64,000 nt of DNA. Origin: an uncultured Duncaniella sp. (GTDB lineage: Bacteria; Bacteroidota; Bacteroidia; Bacteroidales; Muribaculaceae). Positions 1 to 7,076 of this stretch are shown one piece after another. The notes under the pieces were generated by a model. That model saw nothing but the letters and a program-made list of their open reading frames with translations. It was not told the DNA's origin and did no database searches. Position numbers and translations under genes: made by a program. Location of the stretch: the NCBI GenBank assembly GCA_910577255.1, contig CAJTMH010000004.1, positions 124,001 to 188,000 on the forward strand. The letters run 5' to 3'. Every line of letters starts with the position of its first letter. Within the stretch, counting starts at the first letter, position 1.

Positions 1-254
1 ATTCGGGACTCGTCCATGGAGCATGGTGGGGCAATTATTTCAGCCTCGACAACCTGCTCACAGCCGACCTGCACTTCGGAGCCACAAACCTGCGTCTCGG
101 CTACCGCTGCAAGGTGTTCTCCTCCGAAATCAACCACATCACCACCAACATCCTCACCAACTCACTGGTAATCGGCGTGAGCGGCGAATGGCTCTCTGTC
201 AACCCCCGCAGACTCCCTTCATCCGAAGCCAAGCTCATACAGGCCATTTACTAA
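1..254 (+). CDS. Partial C-terminus of an outer-membrane-type hypothetical protein
   Basis: An open frame enters from the left edge (first full codon at position 3) and stops with TAA at 252-254, giving the last 83 residues. The segment alternates short hydrophobic strands with polar turns and ends in an aromatic residue (…QAIY), as many Bacteroidota outer-membrane beta-barrel proteins do. The GVSGEW and NPR motifs near the end recall the DUF3316-type family, but this is a weak resemblance from memory. The start lies outside the window. The S41 lipoprotein gene begins 36 nt downstream and may be cotranscribed. Confidence 0.5.
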   Translation, partial: SGLVHGAWWGNYFSLDNLLTADLHFGATNLRLGYRCKVFSSEINHITTNILTNSLVIGVSGEWLSVNPRRLPSSEAKLIQAIY

Positions 255-289
255 CAACTCCCGGCTGTGCCAAACCACCACCGAACATC

Positions 290-1318
290 ATGAACAGGAA
301 AATCACCATCATACTCGTCGCAGTAATGGCCTTGATGGCCACATCATGCCGCGACGTGCCGGAATATGGCAACGACTCAATGGGCAATTTCGAAGCCCTT
401 TGGACCATAATTGACCAGCATTACTGTTTCTTCGAGGAAAAGGATATCGACTGGGACGCCATCCACGATAAATATGCCCGGCGCATCGGCCCGGAGATGA
501 CCCGCGAGGAACTCTTCGTGGTCTGCGCCGACATGCTCGACGAGCTACGTGACGGCCACGTAAACCTATCATCGTCGTTCAACACCTCCTACTACCGCAG
601 TTGGTGGAGCGACTACCCACAGAATTTCTCCCTCCGCCTCATCGAGGAATCGTATTTCAACTTCAACTACCGACAGAGCAGCGGCATGATCTATGATTAT
701 CTAAGCGAGAACATCGGCTACATCTACTACGGCTCATTCAGCAGCATAGTGGGCGAAGGCAACCTTGACCAAGCCTTATATTTCCTGCGCGGGGCCCAAG
801 GCCTCATAATCGATGTCCGCGACAACGGAGGCGGCAACCTCACCAACGTGGAGACATTCGTTGCCCGGTTCATCAAGGAGCCTACCCTCGTGGGCTATAT
901 CTCCCACAAGACAGGCCCTGGGCACTCCGACTTCTCAGAGCCCCAACCCATCACCTACAAACCGGCCCAGGAAGGCCGCATACGCTGGGGCAAACCTATC
1001 ATCGTACTCGCCAACCGCTCAACATTCTCAGCCGCCAACAACTTTGTCGCCACAATGAAAAATCTCCCCGGAGTACGCATAGTCGGCGCGACTACCGGAG
1101 GAGGTAGCGGCATGCCATTCTCATCCGAGATTCCATGCGGATGGTCAGTGAGATTCTCGGCATGCTCGATGCTGGACGCCAATGGCGAAAGCACAGAGTC
1201 GGGGGTACAACCCAGTGAGGGGTGCGCCATCGACCTCGACCCTCTCGACGCCATCGCAGGCCATGACACTATACTCGACTTTGCCATAGCGCTCATGCAG
1301 CAGGAAATAGCTAATTAG
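290..1318 (+). CDS. S41 family (tail-specific) peptidase, lipoprotein
   Basis: Predicted 342-residue serine protease of family S41 (C-terminal processing peptidase type), probably anchored at the cell envelope. The start at 290 (MNRK) is chosen because it gives a clean lipoprotein signal: a basic n-region, a hydrophobic stretch and a lipobox ending MATSC. A longer open frame reaches back to position 23, but it overlaps the preceding gene and would bury the signal. The S41 core is visible as GLIIDVRDNGGGN in mid-protein, then NRSTFSAANNF with the nucleophile Ser in the usual TxSAA context, and a following GATTGGG segment. No clear PDZ domain is seen, so it belongs to the short Bacteroidota S41 lipoproteins. 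Substrate unknown. Confidence 0.85.
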   Translation: MNRKITIILVAVMALMATSCRDVPEYGNDSMGNFEALWTIIDQHYCFFEEKDIDWDAIHDKYARRIGPEMTREELFVVCADMLDELRDGHVNLSSSFNTSYYRSWWSDYPQNFSLRLIEESYFNFNYRQSSGMIYDYLSENIGYIYYGSFSSIVGEGNLDQALYFLRGAQGLIIDVRDNGGGNLTNVETFVARFIKEPTLVGYISHKTGPGHSDFSEPQPITYKPAQEGRIRWGKPIIVLANRSTFSAANNFVATMKNLPGVRIVGATTGGGSGMPFSSEIPCGWSVRFSACSMLDANGESTESGVQPSEGCAIDLDPLDAIAGHDTILDFAIALMQQEIAN

Positions 1319-1358
1319 CAATTAAGCAACACATTAAATCCTAAACTGGACTCTTACC

Positions 1359-1401
1359 GCACCCCGGTCCCGTCGCCCCAAAAGCGTCATGGCCGGGGTG
1401 C
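1359..1401 (+). terminator. Hairpin after the S41 peptidase gene, possible terminator
   Basis: A 9-bp perfect GC-rich stem (gcaccccgg / ccggggtgc) closes a 25-nt loop about 40 nt after the S41 stop codon. No T-run follows, so it may instead stabilise the 3' end of the mRNA. Confidence 0.35.
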
Positions 1402-1438
1402 TGAGCATATAGCTACCAATCCTTAAAATAAGTTAAAT

Positions 1439-1484
1439 TATAGTACTTGGTATTGCATAGTACTATAAAACCACATACCTTTGC
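1439..1484 (+). promoter_or_regulatory. padR promoter with overlapping palindromic operator
   Basis: A 9-bp inverted repeat (tatagtact / agtactata, 1439-1447 and 1459-1467) with an 11-nt spacer overlaps a Bacteroidota-type promoter: TTG at 1453-1455, 20 nt spacing, then TACCTTTG at 1476-1483 (consensus TAnnTTTG). PadR proteins are winged-helix dimers that often repress their own operon from such palindromes, so this is the likely autoregulatory operator. Confidence 0.6.
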
Positions 1485-1524
1485 AACGTGAACGGACAAC
1501 TATCCACCGTCACCCATACACAAA

Positions 1525-1944
1525 ATGAACATAGACAATCTAAAATCACAGATGCGCAAAGGGATGCTTGAATTCTGCGTGCTGCTACTTCTGAAGCGTG
1601 GGGACGCCTATGCCTCGGAGATGATAGCCCGACTGAAAGAAGCGCATCTTATCGTAATGGAGGGCACACTTTATCCACTCCTCACCCGCCTGAAAAACGA
1701 CGGACTCCTCTCCTACCGCTGGGAAGAGTCGACCCAAGGGCCACCGCGAAAATACTACTCCATCACCGAGCTCGGACTGCAGTTTTTGCAGCAGCTCCAG
1801 GAGTCTTGGAACGAGATAGCCCGATCGGTCACTCTCCTGCAGGACGAAAACACCTCAATATCCATAACACAAATCATCAACGAAGAAACAATCACCAACC
1901 CCGCTGACGCCGACAACGACTCAGACCAAAACATCGCATTATGA
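1525..1944 (+). CDS. PadR family transcriptional regulator
   Basis: A 139-residue PadR-family winged-helix regulator. The N-terminal two thirds carry the family signature: MRKGMLEFCVLLLL, then DAYASEMI, then EGTLYPLLTRLKNDGLL, where the recognition helix and the wing follow, and GPPRKYYSIT…G closing the wing. The last 35 residues are acidic, polar and low-complexity, and could be a disordered tail. The stop codon overlaps the ATG of the next gene by 4 nt, so the two are translationally coupled. PadR-PspC pairs are a recurring Bacteroidota arrangement and suggest an envelope-stress function. A strong palindrome over the promoter at 1439-1467 implies autoregulation. Confidence 0.9.
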   Translation: MNIDNLKSQMRKGMLEFCVLLLLKRGDAYASEMIARLKEAHLIVMEGTLYPLLTRLKNDGLLSYRWEESTQGPPRKYYSITELGLQFLQQLQESWNEIARSVTLLQDENTSISITQIINEETITNPADADNDSDQNIAL

Positions 1945-3050
1945 AAAAGACTTTTCCTGTCAACATCAACGGCAAAATATTCTACATCGACGAAGACGCT
2001 TATTCACTCCTCCAGAGCTATCTATCACAGCTTCGCGCCACATTCCCCGGCGAAGAGGGTTCAGAAATCGTCACCGATATCGAAAGCCGCATATCCGAAC
2101 TCTTTGACGAGCGCATAGCCTTAGGGGCCAACGTGATAGTCATCGACGATGTCCGTCTCGTGATAGAGACTATGGGCCGTCCCGAAGAACTCTCGGAAGA
2201 GAGCAGCTATGACGACCCGACCACTCAGCAGGCCACCAACGACGGCACTGTTCCCCCGGCCACCCCTGGTTCATTCCCTCCCCCACCCCCAATCCATAAG
2301 CGCCTCTACCGCGACGTACGCCACAAAGTGTTCGGCGGCGTGATAGCAGGTCTGGGACAATATCTCGGCTGGGACGTGACCGTGATGCGCATCTTCGCCG
2401 TCGTCATCACCCTCTGCACCTACTTCTGGCCATGTGTCATCATCTACCTCATAGCATGGATGATTATCCCGGTGGCGCGCACACCACGCCAGATTCTTGA
2501 AATGCAAGGCCAGCCGGTCACACTCGACAACGTCGGGCAGACTGTCATCAACAACGCCAATCCCCCGACGGCCCCCATCCCCAACGAAAGCAATTCAAGT
2601 TTCAGCAACTTTCTCAACACCTTCTTTTCTGTAGCAGCCAAAGGGATTCTCGGGTTCATTGGATTCTTCTCAGGCATCTGCGCCGTAGTCATGGCCATAT
2701 TCTCCCTTGTGATCATCGCAGGCATTTGCACCTACTACTTCGCCGGCAACTATGGACTGCTCGACGCAATGGACCTCTTCGACACCGCTTCGCCCTATCT
2801 CGAATCATGGGGAATAGTATGTGTGCTGCTCGCCGTCTTTATCCCGGCATTCGCCCTCTCATGGGCAGGGTGCGCAGTCCTCTTCAAAGTGCGCGGGGCA
2901 TCAGCTCCTATGGTCCTCACTGCCATCATCTTTGAAATCATATTCATAATCGCAGCTGCAGTTCTCCTCAACCTCAACGACGCATCCGAAACCATCTCCT
3001 ACATCGTCGCCGCCGGTCCTGCCACCATAATCCCTCCCATGCTCAGCTGA
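1941..3050 (+). CDS. PspC domain membrane protein
   Basis: A 369-residue inner-membrane protein. Residues about 1-100 form a soluble acidic domain typical of the N-terminus of Bacteroidota PspC proteins (FPVNINGKIFYIDEDAY…). After a Pro-rich linker (about 105-120) comes the PspC core, with RLYRDVRHKVFGGVIAGLG, the conserved W…D…R of the LGWDVTVMRI segment and the first membrane helix. Several further hydrophobic helices follow (about 235-350). PspC proteins sense envelope stress in proteobacteria; the Bacteroidota version is uncharacterised. Its start overlaps the padR stop, indicating a two-gene operon under PadR control. Confidence 0.85.
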   Translation: MKKTFPVNINGKIFYIDEDAYSLLQSYLSQLRATFPGEEGSEIVTDIESRISELFDERIALGANVIVIDDVRLVIETMGRPEELSEESSYDDPTTQQATNDGTVPPATPGSFPPPPPIHKRLYRDVRHKVFGGVIAGLGQYLGWDVTVMRIFAVVITLCTYFWPCVIIYLIAWMIIPVARTPRQILEMQGQPVTLDNVGQTVINNANPPTAPIPNESNSSFSNFLNTFFSVAAKGILGFIGFFSGICAVVMAIFSLVIIAGICTYYFAGNYGLLDAMDLFDTASPYLESWGIVCVLLAVFIPAFALSWAGCAVLFKVRGASAPMVLTAIIFEIIFIIAAAVLLNLNDASETISYIVAAGPATIIPPMLS

Positions 3051-3170
3051 CCGTCACACATTAATTTATAAATAGATAACGAAATATCCATAAGGCATAA
3101 ATCACATTCGACACACAAATCCATAAACAAACAGAAAATCACACAATTCACATTCTGACACACCTGCTGA

Positions 3171-3203
3171 AATCCCGGGGACGCCACAAACCGCCCCGGG
3201 ATT
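3171..3203. terminator. Hairpin between pspC and xerC
   Basis: A perfect 10-bp stem (aatcccgggg / ccccgggatt) with a 13-nt loop lies 120 nt after the PspC gene. No clear T-run follows. The rest of the 297-nt gap (3051-3347) is AT-rich and shows no gene. Confidence 0.4.
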
Positions 3204-3347
3204 ACACATCTCCACAGATTGCTTGGCTGACAGTCCGACCACATCCCCGATCAAACGAGTTAAATGTTAAATTTTAACATTCGGGATTTGCTTTTGTGGT
3301 TTTTTATCTGTATTTTCGCTTTCTCAACCTTTAAGAATCGTCGGACA

Positions 3348-4289
3348 ATGAATCTCATAGAGGAATTTCTCGGATATCTGCGGCTTGAGCTCAACTACTC
3401 CGCCCTGACGGTCGACGCATATCGCCTCGACCTCACCCAGTGGGCAGAGTTTGCCACCGACCGCCATCCAGAGGAACTCTCCCCGATGGACATCACCACC
3501 TCCGACCTCAGGCAGTGGATAGGCTCCCTGGCCCGCAAAGGGTGCACACCCCGCACCATCCGACGCAAAAGCTCCGCTTTAAGGGCATTTTTCAGATATC
3601 TGATGCGCAATCACGGTCTAACATCCAATCCCGCCTCCGAACTGACACTCACCAAGACCGCGAAGACCCTTCCGGTCTACATCCGCCCCAACGAGACTGC
3701 GGCGATTCTCGACGAAATGGATTCAACACCCTCCGCCGATTTCTCCGACACACGCGACCGCCTGATCCTTGAGATGTTCTATGCCACCGGCATGCGATGC
3801 CAGGAGCTCATAGACCTCCTTGACATCAATGTCGACACCACCCGACGTGAACTAAAGGTGCATGGAAAACGTAATAAAGAAAGAATAATTCCATTTGCCG
3901 GCGAGCTGGCCGAAGCCATTGACCACTACCGCACAGTGCGCGACAGCAACCCGGCCACAGCAATCTCCTCTCGCGACAGAGAGGCACGGTTTTTCGTCAG
4001 GAAAAACGGCGAGCCGATCTACCGCAAACTGGCCTACAAAGTGGTGCACGAAGCCCTCGCGCTCGGAGGAGCACATGCTTCGCGCCTGAGCCCCCACGTG
4101 CTCCGCCACTCGTTCGCCACCGACATGCTTAACAACGGCGCTTCAATAAGCTCCGTCCAGCAACTGCTTGGTCATGCGTCACTTGCATCAACACAAGTGT
4201 ACACCCACATAACCTACAGGGAACTTAAACACAATTACCAACTCGCACACCCTCGTGCATTAAAAAAAGGAGGAAAACATGGAAATTAA
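3348..4289 (+). CDS. xerC: Tyrosine recombinase, XerC/XerD-like
   Basis: A 313-residue tyrosine recombinase of the chromosomal Xer type that resolves chromosome dimers. The start at 3348 (MNLIEEFLGYLRLELNYS) matches the usual Xer N-terminus; an upstream extension to 3264 is hydrophobic and atypical. The N-terminal SAM-like domain (about 1-85) is followed by the catalytic domain with Arg in ATGMRCQEL, Lys in HGKRNKERI, HVLRHSFAT (HxxR), LGHAS and the nucleophile Tyr in STQVYTH. Synteny with hpf immediately downstream (11-nt overlap) is common in Bacteroidota and supports a housekeeping role, not a mobile integrase. XerC and XerD cannot be told apart confidently here. Confidence 0.88.
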   Translation: MNLIEEFLGYLRLELNYSALTVDAYRLDLTQWAEFATDRHPEELSPMDITTSDLRQWIGSLARKGCTPRTIRRKSSALRAFFRYLMRNHGLTSNPASELTLTKTAKTLPVYIRPNETAAILDEMDSTPSADFSDTRDRLILEMFYATGMRCQELIDLLDINVDTTRRELKVHGKRNKERIIPFAGELAEAIDHYRTVRDSNPATAISSRDREARFFVRKNGEPIYRKLAYKVVHEALALGGAHASRLSPHVLRHSFATDMLNNGASISSVQQLLGHASLASTQVYTHITYRELKHNYQLAHPRALKKGGKHGN

Positions 4290-4572
4290 CATCAAAGCCG
4301 TTCACTTCGACATTACTGAAAAGCTCACCGCCTTCATCAACAAAAAAATCGAAAAACTGGTGCGCCGACATCCGTCAGTGATGGACGCTGACATTTCCCT
4401 CAAAGTGGTAAAGCCCGAGACAGCCATGAACAAACAGGCCATCGTGAAAATTAACGTTCCCGAGCAGCCCGACCTCGTGGCCGACAAGACAGCCGACTCT
4501 TTTGAGGAAGCCATCGACCTCTGCCTCGAAGCACTCGACAAGCAGCTCGAAAAAGTGAAAAACAAGAAATAA
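4279..4572 (+). CDS. hpf: Ribosome hibernation promoting factor (HPF/RaiA family, short form)
   Basis: A 97-residue protein of the short HPF/YfiA family that binds the 30S decoding region and promotes hibernation of ribosomes in stationary phase. It starts MEINIKAVHFDITEKLTAFINKKIEKL and continues with the beta-alpha-beta-beta-beta-alpha layout ending in a basic helix (ALDKQLEKVKNKK). The ATG overlaps the end of xerC by 11 nt, and an A-rich, GGAGG-containing stretch precedes it. A strong terminator follows at 4619, so this closes the xerC operon. Confidence 0.9.
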   Translation: MEINIKAVHFDITEKLTAFINKKIEKLVRRHPSVMDADISLKVVKPETAMNKQAIVKINVPEQPDLVADKTADSFEEAIDLCLEALDKQLEKVKNKK

Positions 4573-4618
4573 CTCAACGAAACCATAAACGTCAATAAGA
4601 AGGCATAAGCCTCAGCAT

Positions 4619-4650
4619 AGCGCCGCGTCCCAAGATAGGGACGCGGCGCT
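4619..4650 (+). terminator. Rho-independent-type terminator of the xerC-hpf operon
   Basis: A perfect 13-bp stem (agcgccgcgtccc / gggacgcggcgct) with a 6-nt loop is followed by tgatttta. It lies 47 nt after hpf. The remaining DNA to 4938 is AT-rich and contains no gene, only the ndk promoter region. Confidence 0.85.
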
Positions 4651-4887
4651 TGATTTTAGTGTCGAAAAAGCCTCGATTTGTTAATCGGAATAGACATTAA
4701 AATACAATAATTAACCTATTTTCACAATGCAATCAAAGTGTGAAATCTGATTGATGAATTTTAGGTTATTTTCACACTAAAACGTAAACCTTCGATTATC
4801 AGCACTTTACCAACTCCGTTTTAACAACATTTTAAACGTTTCACATTTTTTGGCTTGGCCTGATTTTTTCAAACGGCTCAAAATGAC

Positions 4888-4895
4888 TATCTTTG
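4888..4895 (+). promoter_or_regulatory. ndk promoter, -7 element
   Basis: TATCTTTG matches the Bacteroidota TAnnTTTG element 43 nt upstream of the ndk ATG. No well-spaced TTG -33 element is visible. Confidence 0.5.
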
Positions 4896-4938
4896 AAGTA
4901 TCGGAATTATTTATGTAAAAATTCGTTAAATTCAAACG

Positions 4939-5400
4939 ATGGAACAGACTCTAATCATTTTCAAGCCTTCAGCTATTGAGCGCGCACTTGTCGGCAAGGT
5001 TCTCTCCCGCTTCGAGCAGAAAGGCCTCATCATTACCGGCATGAAGATGATGCAACTCTCCCCTGAGCTTCTGAAAGAGCATTACGCTCACCTCGTTGAC
5101 CGTCCATTCTTCCCGCTGATCGTAGCATCCATGACCGCATGTCCGGTCATAGTGATGTGCCTCAAAGGGATTGACGCCATAAACGTCGTGCGGACCCTCA
5201 CCGGCTCAACCAACGGCCGCCAGGCTGCCCCCGGAACCATCCGCGGTGATTTCTCGATGTCAAACCAAGCCAACATCATCCACGCCTCATCCTCTCCTGA
5301 GGATGCCGAGGTAGAAATCAAGCGCTTCTTCCGCGACGACGAACTCTTCGACTATCTCCCCGCCAAGATGCCATATCTTTACAGCGAGGACGAACTCTGA
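4939..5400 (+). CDS. ndk: Nucleoside-diphosphate kinase
   Basis: A 153-residue cytosolic enzyme that transfers the gamma phosphate from ATP to nucleoside diphosphates through a phospho-histidine. The sequence begins EQTLIIFKPSA (conserved KP motif) and carries the hallmark active-site segment NIIHASSSPEDAE, whose His is the phosphorylated residue, with GSTNGRQAAPGTIRGDF before it. Length matches the family. It is a single-gene unit with its own promoter; the M23 peptidase gene follows after 74 nt. Confidence 0.96.
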   Translation: MEQTLIIFKPSAIERALVGKVLSRFEQKGLIITGMKMMQLSPELLKEHYAHLVDRPFFPLIVASMTACPVIVMCLKGIDAINVVRTLTGSTNGRQAAPGTIRGDFSMSNQANIIHASSSPEDAEVEIKRFFRDDELFDYLPAKMPYLYSEDEL

Positions 5401-5474
5401 ACCTTAAACCATCTCTCACTTAGATAACGGATAACCATCATCACTCCTCTTGCCCTGAAAACCAACAAATAAAG

Positions 5475-6299
5475 ATGACTCTCAAAAAATTAAATACCCT
5501 CCTCGCAGCCGCTCTTCTCTCGCTCGCAGGCATATCCGCCCAAGCACAGCACCGCCTGCCGGAATCTCACTCCAACCAACATAACTCACTCATAGCCAAC
5601 CAGCGTCCGTCGCTCAACCCCTTCAAGCTCGAAAACAACAATATTCTCCTCAACCAGGTGAAAGAGCGCGAAGCCCAGTATGACAGCGAAGTTTACGCCA
5701 ACTTCTGGAACAGTGAACGTGTCAACCCCTACGGCTCTGCAGTGGCAATCCCCGAACACAAGAACATTGACGTATCCGAATATGTAGCCCCCGTGAAAGG
5801 ACATGTGACATCCAACTACGGCTACCGTTCACGCTTCGGCCGCATGCACTATGGCATCGACCTCAAGCTTCAGGTGGGCGACACTGTGCGCGCTGCATTC
5901 TCCGGTAAAGTCCGTCTCACAAAATACGAAGGCCGCGGATATGGCTACTATGTAGTGGTACGCCACGACAACGGAATGGAGACCGTCTACGGACACCTCA
6001 GCCGCTTCCTCGTGAAACCTAACCAGTATGTCAAGGCCGGCGAACCTATCGCCCTCGGCGGCAACACAGGACGCAGCACAGGAGCACATCTCCACTTCGA
6101 GACACGCTACCTCGGCATTCCCATCAACCCCACAGCAATCATTGACTTCGAGAACTTCGTGCCTCACAAGGATGTGTTCGCATTCGACAAGCGCACCTAC
6201 GCGAAGCCCCAGAAATACGCTCCTGCAAAGCGCAAATCAAAGACTTACGCTTCAAAGAAGCGCAAAACAACCAAACGCCGCACCGCGAAGAAGAAATAA
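5475..6299 (+). CDS. M23 family (LytM-type) metallopeptidase, secreted
   Basis: A 274-residue envelope peptidoglycan endopeptidase candidate. The N-terminus is a Sec signal (MTLKKLNTLLAAALLSLAGISAQAQ, cleavage after AQA). The LytM/M23 domain spans about 105-225: VTSNYGYRSRFGRMHYGIDLKL supplies the zinc-binding H…D pair, and HLHFETRY provides the HxH motif, so the site looks intact. The last 45 residues are Lys/Arg-rich with repeated KRK-SKTYASKKRK units, probably a cell-wall-binding or disordered tail. Cell-wall cross-link cleavage is inferred from family. The prophage begins about 190 nt downstream. Confidence 0.9.
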   Translation: MTLKKLNTLLAAALLSLAGISAQAQHRLPESHSNQHNSLIANQRPSLNPFKLENNNILLNQVKEREAQYDSEVYANFWNSERVNPYGSAVAIPEHKNIDVSEYVAPVKGHVTSNYGYRSRFGRMHYGIDLKLQVGDTVRAAFSGKVRLTKYEGRGYGYYVVVRHDNGMETVYGHLSRFLVKPNQYVKAGEPIALGGNTGRSTGAHLHFETRYLGIPINPTAIIDFENFVPHKDVFAFDKRTYAKPQKYAPAKRKSKTYASKKRKTTKRRTAKKK

Positions 6300-6520
6300 A
6301 ACTATCTCTTCAGACCGACAACGGCAAACCAACTCTCGCTCAGATAGTCTGACCGGCCACTCCGGTCAACGCCATCTCCCTCCACATCTCTTGCAGAAAA
6401 AGTAATCTCTATCTCACTTAAGGATATTATACTCAAGATTGTGGATAGACGACACCAAACGGTATCATCTATTACAAAAGGTCATGCAGGATTGCAACGC
6501 CTCACACAATTATAATCCGC

Positions 6521-6580
6521 AAAACGAAATGTTCCGGCTTCCCGAAACGAAATGTTCCGCTACCTAAAACGAAACGTACC
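6521..6580 (+). repeat. Left-end transposase-binding repeats (three copies)
   Basis: Three direct copies of a roughly 15-nt element occur at 6521-6535 (aaaacgaaatgttcc), 6544-6558 (gaaacgaaatgttcc) and 6566-6580 (aaaacgaaacgtacc), at about 22-nt intervals. An inverted copy sits at the right prophage end. This is the arrangement expected for MuA L-end binding sites. The host-side remainder of the gap 6300-6520 holds no gene. Confidence 0.7.
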
Positions 6581-6678
6581 TTTTTCTCCCCCCTCATAAG
6601 TGACCGCCACAACCCATTTCAAGGCTGTGGCGGTTCTGTTTTTATGCGATTGTAATGGCATTATAACGCCGTTCTCCC

Positions 6679-7074
6679 CTACTCCAGCCAGCGGTCAACG
6701 GTGGCGATGGCTTCGGTGCGGAAGGCGTTGAAGGCTTCCCACTCGGCTTCGTAATCCCCGGCTTTAGCTATGTCTGGGTTCTTAAACAGCTCTATCTGGT
6801 GGGTCTTGATGGCATCCTCCTCCGTCTGGCTGTAACGGCTGCGGATTATGCCGTTTATCAGGCTGTCACGGCTCATATCGCCAGAGGCTATCAGTGTGCC
6901 ACCGTCAGGCTCGGTGCCGGTATAGGCATAGCCTGTAACAGGCTCAGGGGCTTCCTCTCCGTCCCTGACCTCAGGCACATAATCCTCTATGACTTCCTCG
7001 TTGAGGTAAGCCATATAACGGTTGTCATCATATTTGACGAGCGTCTTGCGCTCGGTGTAGATTGCTTTATTCAT
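6679..7074 (-). CDS. Hypothetical protein downstream of the DGR reverse transcriptase
   Basis: A 131-residue acidic protein starting MNKAIYTERK at 7074, two bases after the reverse transcriptase stop, so translation is probably coupled. A longer reading back to 7140 overlaps the RT in another frame and is unlikely. It contains a GYAYTGTEPDGGTLI segment that loosely echoes YYSYTGSAIMIDQ in the C-terminal extension of the RT, suggesting a shared origin or partner domain. It is predicted to be alpha-helical in the last 50 residues. No Avd gene is recognisable in the cassette, so an accessory role for DGR retrohoming is a speculation; a tail-assembly role is an alternative. Confidence 0.7.
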   Translation of the reverse strand: MNKAIYTERKTLVKYDDNRYMAYLNEEVIEDYVPEVRDGEEAPEPVTGYAYTGTEPDGGTLIASGDMSRDSLINGIIRSRYSQTEEDAIKTHQIELFKNPDIAKAGDYEAEWEAFNAFRTEAIATVDRWLE

Positions 7075-7076
7075 TG

